6,840 nucleotides of DNA from Candidatus Woesearchaeota archaeon (GTDB taxonomy: Archaea; Nanobdellota; Nanobdellia; Woesearchaeales; SM23-78). Both the position numbers and the translations under genes were made by a program. The stretch covers positions 1 to 6,840 of the forward strand of contig JAHWIP010000069.1 of assembly GCA_019322375.1 (NCBI GenBank). Direction: 5' to 3'. Positions 1-4,727 of the stretch are shown one piece after another. The notes below the pieces were generated by a model. That model ran no database searches and was not told where the DNA came from. It saw only the letters and a program-made list of their open reading frames with translations. Numbering within the stretch: position 1 is the first letter of the stretch; each line of letters opens with the position of its first letter.

Positions 1-4
1 AAAC

Positions 5-13
5 TTTAATAAA
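5..13 (+). promoter_or_regulatory. TATA-box-like element of asnA
   Basis: The stretch TTTAATAAA is centred 27 bases before the ATG at 36. That is the distance expected between an archaeal TATA box and a transcription start at the start codon, so the asnA transcript is probably leaderless. No Shine-Dalgarno sequence is visible between the box and the ATG. The call rests on position and composition only. Confidence 0.5.
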
Positions 14-35
14 AGAAAACTCATAAACCTGAAAA

Positions 36-1082
36 ATGATGGATGAAGTTAAAAAAACAATCTTGCCAAAGGATTATAAGCCTAAACTAGACTTTTTTGA
101 AACAGAGAAAGGAATCAAACTAATTAAGGACATTTTTGAGAATAAGCTTGCAGAAAAATTATGCCTCATAAGAGTGTCTGCTCCAAGGTTCTTGATAACA
201 GGCACTGGCCTGCAGGACGACCTGGCAGGAACCCAGATTCCTGTGAGATTCAAGACCAAGGTTTCTGACAAACATATTGAAGTGGTTCACAGCCTTGCCA
301 AATGGAAAAGGTATGCCCTTTGGAAATATGGCTTTAAGTACGGAACAGGGCTGTACACTGACATGGATGCTATAAGAAAGGATGAAGATATAAGTTCTAT
401 ACACAGCATTTATGTTGACCAATGGGATTGGGAAAGAATTATGTCAAAAGAAGAGAGAAATCTTGATTTCTTAAAAGATATTGTAAACAAAATCTATTCT
501 GCGCTCTTAGAAACAGAAGCAATAGTTGAAAAAGAATTTCCAGCATTAAAAGCCAGGCTTCCAAAAGAGATTATCTTTATTCATTCTGAGAATTTGGAAA
601 AAATGTATCCTGAACTCACTCCAAGTGAAAGAGAATATGAAATTACAAAAAAGCATGGTGCTGTGTTCTTAATAGGAATAGGGCACCCGTTAGAATCAGG
701 AAAGCCTCATGATTTAAGAGCAGCAGACTATGATGACTGGTCAACAAAGACCTATGAACAAAAAACAGGCCTGAACGGAGACATTCTTGTTTGGGATCAT
801 GAAAGACAAGATTGTCTGGAACTATCCTCTATGGGAATAAGAGTGGATGCAACCTCTCTTGCAAAGCAACTTGACTTAATGGGATTGTCAGAGAGAAGAG
901 AGTTTGAATTTCATAAATTAATCCTTGAAGACAAAATGCCCTTATCCACAGGAGGCGGAATCGGGCAATCAAGGCTGTGCATGATACTACTGCAAAAAGC
1001 CCATATTGGTGAAGTACAATCAAGTGTGTGGCCACCAGAAGTAGAAGAAGAATTTGAAAAGAAAGACGTGGCATTATTATAA
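36..1082 (+). CDS. asnA: Aspartate--ammonia ligase (AsnA-type asparagine synthetase)
   Basis: This cytosolic enzyme makes asparagine from aspartate, ammonia and ATP, with AMP and pyrophosphate as by-products; it has a class II aminoacyl-tRNA synthetase-like fold. The match to E. coli AsnA, recalled from memory, runs end to end: HSLAKWKR (about 85-92), GLYTDMDAIRKDED (about 105-118), YVDQWDWER (about 126-134), DYDDWST, GLNGDILVW, ELSSMGIRVD and GGGIGQSRL near residue 305. The active-site residues known as Asp46, Arg100 and Gln116 in E. coli correspond to Asp61, Arg114 and Gln129 here. The length, 348 residues against 330, is explained by a longer N-terminus. Two adjacent ATGs (36 and 39) could each start the protein; the TATA spacing suits the first. 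It is not the archaeal AsnRS-derived asparagine synthetase, because the AsnA motifs are unambiguous. It appears monocistronic. Confidence 0.96.
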   Translation: MMDEVKKTILPKDYKPKLDFFETEKGIKLIKDIFENKLAEKLCLIRVSAPRFLITGTGLQDDLAGTQIPVRFKTKVSDKHIEVVHSLAKWKRYALWKYGFKYGTGLYTDMDAIRKDEDISSIHSIYVDQWDWERIMSKEERNLDFLKDIVNKIYSALLETEAIVEKEFPALKARLPKEIIFIHSENLEKMYPELTPSEREYEITKKHGAVFLIGIGHPLESGKPHDLRAADYDDWSTKTYEQKTGLNGDILVWDHERQDCLELSSMGIRVDATSLAKQLDLMGLSERREFEFHKLILEDKMPLSTGGGIGQSRLCMILLQKAHIGEVQSSVWPPEVEEEFEKKDVALL

Positions 1083-1207
1083 ATGAGATTTTAAGTCTTT
1101 GTTATATGATTTATTGAGAGTTACCAACAGGTTATTTCTTGATATAACAGGCTTTAAAATTCATTTTTTGAGTAAAATTTAAAAATAAATAAATGTATAT
1201 TATCTTT
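1083..1207. other. Intergenic region with promoter of the 1208 gene
   Basis: This short AT-rich spacer holds no recognisable RNA gene. A six-T run at 1164-1169 could help end the asnA transcript. A second AT box (GCTTTAAAAT, 1151-1160) is too far from either candidate start of the next gene to be its main promoter. Confidence 0.4.
1178..1186 (+). promoter_or_regulatory. TATA-box-like element of the 1208 gene
   Basis: TTTAAAAAT is centred 26 bases before the ATG at 1208 but only 11 before the upstream ATG at 1193. If it is the TATA box, transcription would begin near 1208 and the upstream ATG would not be on the message. The element therefore decides the start chosen for the next gene. Confidence 0.5.
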
Positions 1208-1579
1208 ATGAACCCTGTTGTAGAGAAGAATCTGGAAAAAATGCTTGGAGCAGATGAAGGCGATATGATTTCCCTTATAATGTCAGAGAGTATTGGCAGA
1301 GAGGTATGGAAGAAGTATCCCTGTGCTGGTGCTAATTTTTCTTATGACCCTGAAACCGGTGAGATAAAGTACTTTGAATGTTTTCAATACCTCCCTTTAG
1401 AATATGCTAAACTTCCCAGATCCTTTTTTAAATTAGCTATTAATTTTCAGGGTAAAGAAAGATTCAGGATAGTAGGTTTGGAGTGGCCACCAGAACTTTC
1501 TAAGGCTGCTGAAAAAAACTTAGAGCAAACAGTAATTGTTTATAATGAGAAGTATGCTTTTCCACTTAATCAGTATTGA
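1208..1579 (+). CDS. Uncharacterised small soluble protein
   Basis: I do not recognise this protein. From the ATG at 1208 it is 123 residues, beginning MNPVVEKNLEKML; an in-frame ATG at 1193 would add five residues (MYIIF), but the likely TATA box lies only 11 bases before it. It has no membrane segment, signal peptide or cysteine-pair metal site. The composition is that of a mixed alpha/beta globular domain: a charged N-terminal helix, a central part rich in aromatics (YFECFQYLPLEYAKLP), a strand-like FRIVGLEWPPEL and a C-terminal helix. It stands alone on its strand, 125 bases after asnA, and converges on the hpp gene with 23 bases between the stop codons. Codon use and base composition look like those of its neighbours, so it is probably a real gene of unknown function. 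Confidence 0.75.
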   Translation: MNPVVEKNLEKMLGADEGDMISLIMSESIGREVWKKYPCAGANFSYDPETGEIKYFECFQYLPLEYAKLPRSFFKLAINFQGKERFRIVGLEWPPELSKAAEKNLEQTVIVYNEKYAFPLNQY

Positions 1580-1602
1580 TATGAGTTTTCTTAATTAATA
1601 TT

Positions 1603-2127
1603 TCAGAACTCCCTTTTAAACTCCTTCCAGAACTCCTTAACAGATAAGTGCTGGGATAATGTGTAAGTGAGGAATCTTATTATGATGAACAAGACAAGCA
1701 TTGCTATGAACAAGTAAAACAAGTCTTTAAGGCCTCTCTCAAACAATATAAAAGACGCACTAGCACTAATAGCTGGGGGATGAAAACTGTTAACAAGAAA
1801 AATAAGTATTGATGTTAAGAACACTGCAAGGAAAAGGTTTAAGGCCAGAGGCAGATTAATCTTTAAGTTAATAAAATATAATATTAATGATATAATTATT
1901 GCCACAACATAAGATGCAATAATAGTGTGCAGCTTGGTTAAGTGGTGCGAACGAATATTAGACAGAATAGCAGCACTAGCACCCACACTGGCAAATAAAA
2001 CAATGTTAGCAGCAGTGAATTTAAAGATTAAAGCAATAATAGCAACAGCCACCCCTGCAATTAAGGAGGGAGCAAAGTGCTTGTGCCATATGATTCTTTC
2101 TTTTCTTAAAAACTTTTTAAGATTCAT
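1603..2127 (-). CDS. HPP-family integral membrane protein
   Basis: This is a 174-residue membrane protein with the signature of the HPP family: FHPPA at residues 115-119 just after a hydrophobic helix, and the ASVGASAAIL segment (46-55) typical of the first part of the domain. Hydrophobic stretches at about 19-37, 40-57, 68-86, 93-112 and 134-156 suggest four or five helices, with a basic N-terminus (KKFLRKER) and charged C-terminus. HPP proteins are poorly characterised; a chloroplast member has been linked to nitrite transport, but that should not be transferred here. The gene starts 18 bases after the stop of the zinc-ribbon gene on the same strand, so the two are probably co-transcribed. 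AAAGG about eight bases before the ATG may act as a weak ribosome binding site. The length suits a single HPP domain with no C-terminal CBS pair. Confidence 0.85.
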   Translation of the reverse strand: MNLKKFLRKERIIWHKHFAPSLIAGVAVAIIALIFKFTAANIVLFASVGASAAILSNIRSHHLTKLHTIIASYVVAIIISLILYFINLKINLPLALNLFLAVFLTSILIFLVNSFHPPAISASASFILFERGLKDLFYLFIAMLVLFIIIRFLTYTLSQHLSVKEFWKEFKREF

Positions 2128-2145
2128 TCTTTGCCTTTGTGTTTC

Positions 2146-2514
2146 TTATTTCTTCTTTTTCATGGAGCCAAGCCAGATAGCCAGAGCCCAGACAGAGAAC
2201 ACAACAGCCACAACCCATACAAGCCAGAGGATGCTAAACCAGAAGCCAGCAAAATATGCTCCTAGCAGAACACCAATGGCAATGCATGCCCATTTCAGGA
2301 TTCCCAGCTGCCAGTTAGCCCAGGTTATTTTTTTCCCACATATTTTAAACAAACACATACTATCACCTTTTTTACTTTTTTTATGCTTAATCCTTTTCTG
2401 AATTATCAAACCCCCAATGTACTTGCAGTCCTTGCAAATGTATTTGCCTGTCTGCCCGCCAGTATCCAAAGTAACATTAGTTGACCTGCAATGAGGGCAT
2501 TTAAGTATTCGCAT
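2146..2514 (-). CDS. Zinc-ribbon protein with two C-terminal membrane helices
   Basis: The 122-residue reading frame has two unlike halves. Residues 1-38 form a zinc ribbon: CPHC at 6-9 and CKDC at 27-30, with a GGQTGKY turn between, a four-cysteine metal site common in small archaeal proteins. A lysine-rich linker (39-50) leads to a membrane part with helices at about 70-90 and 93-115 and a final KKKK. Met53 (codon at 2358-2356) has a strong Shine-Dalgarno sequence directly before it, so a separate 70-residue membrane protein (MCLFKICGKKITW...) may be made from the same gene. A TATA-like box 25 bases before the ATG at 2514 supports that start and a leaderless message. Function is unknown; an RNA- or protein-binding ribbon tethered to the membrane is one possibility. 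The gene is first in an operon with the HPP-family gene. Confidence 0.8.
   Translation of the reverse strand: MRILKCPHCRSTNVTLDTGGQTGKYICKDCKYIGGLIIQKRIKHKKSKKGDSMCLFKICGKKITWANWQLGILKWACIAIGVLLGAYFAGFWFSILWLVWVVAVVFSVWALAIWLGSMKKKK
2362..2367 (-). promoter_or_regulatory. Internal Shine-Dalgarno sequence in the zinc-ribbon gene
   Basis: On the minus strand this reads GGTGAT, then AGT, then ATG (2358-2356). GGTGAT is a perfect complement to the expected 3' end of archaeal 16S rRNA (AUCACCUCCU) and is correctly spaced for initiation at Met53. It lies inside the frame, where it encodes Gly-Asp, so it could also be chance. It suggests translation of the membrane half on its own. Confidence 0.5.
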
Positions 2515-2534
2515 AAGGTTATTTTTGATTACAG

Positions 2535-2543
2535 ATATATAAA
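2535..2543 (-). promoter_or_regulatory. TATA-box-like element of the zinc-ribbon/hpp operon
   Basis: On the minus strand this reads TTTATATAT, one of the best TATA-like boxes in the window, centred 25 bases before the ATG at 2514. The spacing implies a leaderless transcript that covers the zinc-ribbon gene and probably hpp. Confidence 0.6.
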
Positions 2544-2569
2544 GTTATTTGTAATATACCAATTATAAA

Positions 2570-2585
2570 AGAAATCGTAATTTCT
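2570..2585. promoter_or_regulatory. Palindrome in the divergent promoter region (possible operator)
   Basis: AGAAAT-CGTA-ATTTCT is a perfect inverted repeat with 6-base arms and a 4-base spacer. It lies between the two opposed TATA-like boxes (2535-2543 on -, 2605-2613 on +), near the middle of the 122-base gap between the divergent start codons. The form suits binding by a dimeric helix-turn-helix regulator. In AT-rich DNA such a repeat can arise by chance. Confidence 0.3.
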
Positions 2586-2604
2586 ACGGTTTTCAAAGCA
2601 TAAA

Positions 2605-2613
2605 TTATAAATA
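2605..2613 (+). promoter_or_regulatory. TATA-box-like element of the small membrane protein pair
   Basis: TTATAAATA is centred 28 bases before the ATG at 2637, the normal archaeal spacing for a leaderless start. It supports the reality of the 32-codon gene that follows, since the box is too far from the GTG at 2728 to serve that gene directly. Confidence 0.5.
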
Positions 2614-2636
2614 AGATTATTGACTTAACATATTTT

Positions 2637-2735
2637 ATGAGGAAAAAACCAAAAATTGACCTTATAATGGTGGCAATGGGAATAATTCTTATCTTATTAA
2701 TAATCTGGTTTTTTAAAATGGTATTAGGTGGTTAG
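2637..2735 (+). CDS. Small single-helix membrane protein, 32 residues
   Basis: This short frame starts at ATG 2637 and stops at TAG 2733-2735. The product has a basic N-terminus (MRKKPKID), one unbroken hydrophobic helix at about residues 9-26 (LIMVAMGIILILLIIWFF) and a short KMVLGG tail, so it would sit in the membrane with the N-terminus probably inside by the positive-inside rule. A TATA-like box at the right distance supports the start. It overlaps the next gene by eight bases, so translation of the two may be coupled. I recognise no family. The alternative is that this stretch is only a leader for the following gene, but the AT box, start, topology and overlap together favour a real microprotein. 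Confidence 0.5.
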   Translation: MRKKPKIDLIMVAMGIILILLIIWFFKMVLGG

Positions 2736-3030
2736 AATAAAAAACAAGACAAAAGACATTATTTTCAAAGTATTCCGCGCATTATTCCTTGTTTTCTTAA
2801 TATACCTTATATTTGAATTAATAAGACACATCTTTGGAGGTAGCCTTGGATTTGAAGAAACATTGACAGCCTTATTAGTGGCTAACCTAACCTTTACATT
2901 TTACTTAACACTCAACATGAAGGATTCATTTAGTAAGGTTAACTCAAAGATATCAGGACTGGACTCAAAGATATCAGGGCATATAGGCTGGCACAGAGGA
3001 AGGGATAGTAGGAAGTATGGGAAGAAATAA
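2728..3030 (+). CDS. Small two-helix membrane protein with C-terminal coiled coil
   Basis: The product is about 100 residues. A basic N-terminus (MVRIKNKTK) precedes hydrophobic helices at about 15-32 and 43-63, joined by the short loop RHIFGGSLGFEE. A polar stretch follows (SKVNSKISGLDSKISGHI, 69-86) with a seven-residue period typical of a short coiled coil, ending in GWHRGR and a basic tail. The start is unusual: GTG at 2728 is the first codon after an in-frame TAG (2725-2727) and no ATG is available before Met64, so GTG, overlapping the upstream microprotein gene by eight bases, is the best choice. This arrangement suggests reinitiation by ribosomes ending at TAG 2733-2735. The GHIGWHRG ending resembles small archaeal membrane proteins I have seen, but no function is known to me. 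Confidence 0.75.
   Translation: MVRIKNKTKDIIFKVFRALFLVFLIYLIFELIRHIFGGSLGFEETLTALLVANLTFTFYLTLNMKDSFSKVNSKISGLDSKISGHIGWHRGRDSRKYGKK
2942..2978 (+). repeat. Direct repeat, 21-base period, encoding coiled-coil heptads
   Basis: The 16 bases ACTCAAAGATATCAGG occur at 2942-2957 and again at 2963-2978, a 21-base period equal to seven codons. Both copies are read in the same frame and give SKISG twice. An older, diverged copy (SKVN) precedes them. The identity at DNA level suggests a fairly recent tandem duplication of one heptad. Confidence 0.7.
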
Positions 3031-3044
3031 TTATTTTTCTTTAG
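3031..3044 (+). terminator. T-rich stretch after the small membrane protein pair
   Basis: Immediately after the TAA of the two-helix protein gene comes TTATTTTTCTTTAG with no hairpin. Archaeal RNA polymerase can terminate at T-rich tracts alone, and the next gene has its own TATA-like box just downstream, so a transcript end here is plausible. Confidence 0.3.
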
Positions 3045-3049
3045 AAAAC

Positions 3050-3058
3050 TTTAAAATA
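3050..3058 (+). promoter_or_regulatory. TATA-box-like element of the histidine phosphatase gene
   Basis: TTTAAAATA is centred 27 bases before the ATG at 3081, with no Shine-Dalgarno sequence in the gap. This suits a leaderless, independently transcribed gene. Confidence 0.5.
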
Positions 3059-3080
3059 AGACTTTAGTTTCTTATTAACC

Positions 3081-3686
3081 ATGAAATTAATTCTGGTTGA
3101 ACATGCACAGTCTGAAGCAAATGCTAGGGGAGTTTCTCAAGGTCAAAAAGATTATGAGTTAACTGAATTGGGATTTGAACAAGCTAAAAGAATAGCTTTA
3201 AGATTAAGGTCTGAAAAAATAGATTTTGCTTATTCAAGTGATTTGAGCAGGGCAATAGCCACAGCAGAGGAGATATTAAAATTTCATCCAAAGACAAAAC
3301 TTGCTTGTCTTAAGGAGTTAAGAGAGCAAAAAAAAGGTTTCTATGAAGGTAAATCTCATAAGATTTTGTATAGTGCTCTTAAGAAAGCAGGAGTTCCTTA
3401 TTATGAATTTGATTTTAATGGAGGAGAAACTTCTATTAAGGTCCAGGACAGAATGAAGCTATTTTATAATAACATATTAAACAAACACATTGACAAAACT
3501 GTTTTGGTAGTTACCCACGGAGGCCCTATGACAACCTTGCTCTTATTCTTACTCAACAAAGATTTTAAGGATTATAAAAAATATTGCCCTACAAATGCAT
3601 CAATATCCCTTATTAAAATTAATAATTCAAAACAAGTCAAGACTAAAATTCTGAACTCTACAGATCACTTAATCAGTAACATTTAA
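3081..3686 (+). CDS. Histidine phosphatase superfamily protein, altered RHG motif
   Basis: This 201-residue protein belongs to the branch-1 histidine phosphatases (phosphoglycerate mutase-like). The family layout is clear: LVEHAQSEAN at 5-14 where LVRHGETxxN is usual, the GVSQG and ELTELGFEQA segments (17-36), SSDLSRAIATA (52-62), an LRE at 80-82, FYEGK at 87-91, GGE at 114-116 and VVTHGGP at 143-149. The catalytic His8, Arg57, acid Glu82 and second His146 are all present. The arginine that normally precedes the catalytic histidine is Glu7 (codon GAA at 3099-3101), and the glycine after it is Ala9. Family members include cobalamin-pathway alpha-ribazole phosphatase, phosphoserine phosphatase and sugar phosphatases; the substrate cannot be told here and no pathway genes adjoin. 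Loss of a phosphate-binding arginine may lower activity or shift specificity. Confidence 0.88.
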   Translation: MKLILVEHAQSEANARGVSQGQKDYELTELGFEQAKRIALRLRSEKIDFAYSSDLSRAIATAEEILKFHPKTKLACLKELREQKKGFYEGKSHKILYSALKKAGVPYYEFDFNGGETSIKVQDRMKLFYNNILNKHIDKTVLVVTHGGPMTTLLLFLLNKDFKDYKKYCPTNASISLIKINNSKQVKTKILNSTDHLISNI

Positions 3687-3688
3687 AA
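3682..3688 (+). promoter_or_regulatory. TATA-box-like element of ribL
   Basis: TTTAAAA is centred 30 bases before the ATG at 3715 and overlaps the TAA stop (3684-3686) of the upstream gene. The sequence between the box and the ATG has no clear ribosome binding site, so a leaderless message is likely. Confidence 0.4.
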
Positions 3689-3714
3689 CAAAGCAAAAAT
3701 TCCTTTTAACAACC

Positions 3715-4143
3715 ATGAAAAAAATCCTTGTATTCGGCACCTTTGACATATTGCACCCAGGGCATGAGTATTTTTTAATTCAGGCAAAAGAACAAGCAGG
3801 CTTTTCAGATGCAGGCTATCTTATAGTTGTTGTTGCCAGGGACTTAACTGTTAAACAAATCAAAAAAGAGTTTCCTGTTAATAATGAGACAGAAAGATTA
3901 AAAACAATACAAACACTTGGCTATGTTGATAAAGCAGTGCTTGGCTCAACAGATAATGATAAATATAAAATTATTGAGGAGATAAAACCAGATATTATAT
4001 GTCTTGGTTATGATCAAACAGCCTTTGTGGATGAATTGCCAGCAGAGCTGAAGAAAAAAGGATTAAACCCAGAGATTGTAAGGATAGGTGCTTATAAGGC
4101 TGAGGAGCATAAGTCTTCACACTATAAAAAGAAAAATATATAA
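3715..4143 (+). CDS. ribL: FAD synthase (archaeal FMN adenylyltransferase, RibL type)
   Basis: RibL transfers AMP from ATP to FMN to give FAD and pyrophosphate, in the cytosol. The 142-residue protein is a single cytidylyltransferase-like nucleotidyltransferase domain: GTFDILHPGH at 8-17 contains the HxGH nucleotide-binding motif (His14, His17), VVARDLTVK at 39-47 follows the second strand, ETERL (58-62) is the conserved arginine-bearing turn, LGYDQT at 97-102 is typical of the RibL group, and a late HKSSHYK takes the place of the family's C-terminal Ser/Thr-rich nucleotide-binding motif. The order and spacing match the Methanocaldococcus enzyme MJ1179 as I remember it; the cysteines I recall near its C-terminus are absent. 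The main alternative is a glycerol-3-phosphate cytidylyltransferase-like enzyme, less likely given the GYDQT motif and an archaeal setting. It appears transcribed alone. Confidence 0.87.
   Translation: MKKILVFGTFDILHPGHEYFLIQAKEQAGFSDAGYLIVVVARDLTVKQIKKEFPVNNETERLKTIQTLGYVDKAVLGSTDNDKYKIIEEIKPDIICLGYDQTAFVDELPAELKKKGLNPEIVRIGAYKAEEHKSSHYKKKNI
4135..4143 (+). promoter_or_regulatory. TATA-box-like element of the 4165 gene
   Basis: AATATATAA is centred 26 bases before the ATG at 4165 and includes the ribL stop codon (TAA 4141-4143). The promoter is thus embedded in the end of the upstream gene, and the message should be leaderless. Confidence 0.5.
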
Positions 4144-4164
4144 GTAAATGTTAACTTCTCGCGA

Positions 4165-4641
4165 ATGATGACAGATAAAAGTTCATCTAAAGAAAATTGG
4201 ATTGAGAAGTTTGCAACTATACATGACCATATATCATCAGCCAATAATATGTATAATGAGTTATTGAGAAAAACACAAAAAATAAAAGCTGTTTATCTTG
4301 CTACAGTGCTTTCTTCTATTCCTGATACACCTGCAAAAAAAGGGTATATATATGTAGCAAGTCAAGACGAAACCTATGTTTTAGAGGAAGATTTAGAGGA
4401 TATAATAGATGAGAACAAGGACAACCCTGTTCTTTTAAAAAATATGCCTTCGATTAAAAAACTACAGAAAATACTTTCTGAAACTTCAGATACTATTGCT
4501 GTAATTAAAGAAAAAGCTGAAACTGGTTTATCATATATAGAGTCTTATAAAGCAAATGCAGATCCTCTCTATGTCAGCATATTCAAATGGTATTTAAATG
4601 ATTTAAAAGAAACATGTCAAATACTTTTAGAAATAGAATAA
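4165..4641 (+). CDS. Uncharacterised helical protein
   Basis: I do not recognise this 158-residue protein. It is acidic to neutral and mostly helical by composition, without membrane segments, signal peptide or cysteine clusters. A first helical stretch (about 10-50) with regular hydrophobic spacing ends near TVLSSIPDTPAKK; a possible strand, GYIYVASQDETYVLEED (about 60-76), is followed by further charged helices (LQKILSETSDTIAVIKEK; LNDLKETCQILLEIE). It could be an all-helical binding protein. Two overlapping starts exist, ATG 4165 and ATG 4168; the TATA spacing allows either. Its own promoter lies over the end of ribL, and a run of eight Ts follows at 4672-4679, so it looks like a single-gene unit between ribL and tyrS. 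The context gives no hint of function. Confidence 0.75.
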   Translation: MMTDKSSSKENWIEKFATIHDHISSANNMYNELLRKTQKIKAVYLATVLSSIPDTPAKKGYIYVASQDETYVLEEDLEDIIDENKDNPVLLKNMPSIKKLQKILSETSDTIAVIKEKAETGLSYIESYKANADPLYVSIFKWYLNDLKETCQILLEIE

Positions 4642-4671
4642 AATATTCTTTTTCTGAGTTCTAAGCAAGCA

Positions 4672-4679
4672 TTTTTTTT
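4672..4679 (+). terminator. T-run terminator candidate after the 4165 gene
   Basis: Eight consecutive Ts lie 31 bases after the TAA of the 4165 gene and before the tyrS promoter, preceded by another T-rich patch (TTCTTTTTC, from about 4645). A run of As follows at once, so a weak A-T hairpin could form (GCATTTTTTTT/AAAAAAGC). Oligo-T tracts of this length can end archaeal transcripts. Confidence 0.45.
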
Positions 4680-4694
4680 AAAAAAGCAAAACCC

Positions 4695-4701
4695 TTAAAA
4701 A
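4695..4701 (+). promoter_or_regulatory. TATA-box-like element of tyrS
   Basis: TTAAAAA is centred 30 bases before the ATG at 4728 and 21 before the GTG at 4719. The first distance is the more normal for an archaeal promoter. The box is weaker than the others in the window. Confidence 0.35.
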
Positions 4702-4718
4702 CAACCAAATAAAACTAA

Positions 4719-4723
4719 GTGAT
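4719..4723 (+). promoter_or_regulatory. Ribosome binding site that decides the tyrS start
   Basis: GTGAT at 4719-4723 complements the expected archaeal 16S 3' end and lies four bases before ATG 4728. The same bases contain the GTG that would otherwise be read as a start three codons earlier. Use of the GTG would leave no ribosome binding site, so ATG 4728 is preferred. Confidence 0.45.
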
Positions 4724-4727
4724 TGAA

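Noticed and set aside
829..1074. Minus-strand open frame inside asnA, with similar ones at 74-271 and 159-422
   Set aside because: These are opposite-strand shadows of a strongly conserved gene, without promoter or family features.
1193..1207. Upstream ATG of the 1208 gene
   Set aside because: The only good TATA-like box is just 11 bases before it and 26 before ATG 1208, so the upstream ATG is probably not transcribed.
1029..1495. Shared 12-mer TGGCCACCAGAA at 1029-1040 and 1484-1495
   Set aside because: Both copies encode WPPE within unrelated proteins, and flanking bases do not match, so this looks like coincidence rather than a repeat or attachment site.
1580..1602. Possible bidirectional terminator between the convergent genes
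   Set aside because: The 23-base gap is AT-rich (TTAATTAATATT) but has no long T-run on either strand and no stable hairpin.
1925..2401. Plus-strand open frame of 158 codons
   Set aside because: It lies antisense across the HPP-family gene and the zinc-ribbon gene, both of which have clear protein features. Its product is low in sense and has no recognisable motif.
4163..4172. ATGATGA resembling a C box of a C/D RNA
   Set aside because: It is the double start codon of the 4165 gene, and I found no correctly spaced D box or terminal stem.
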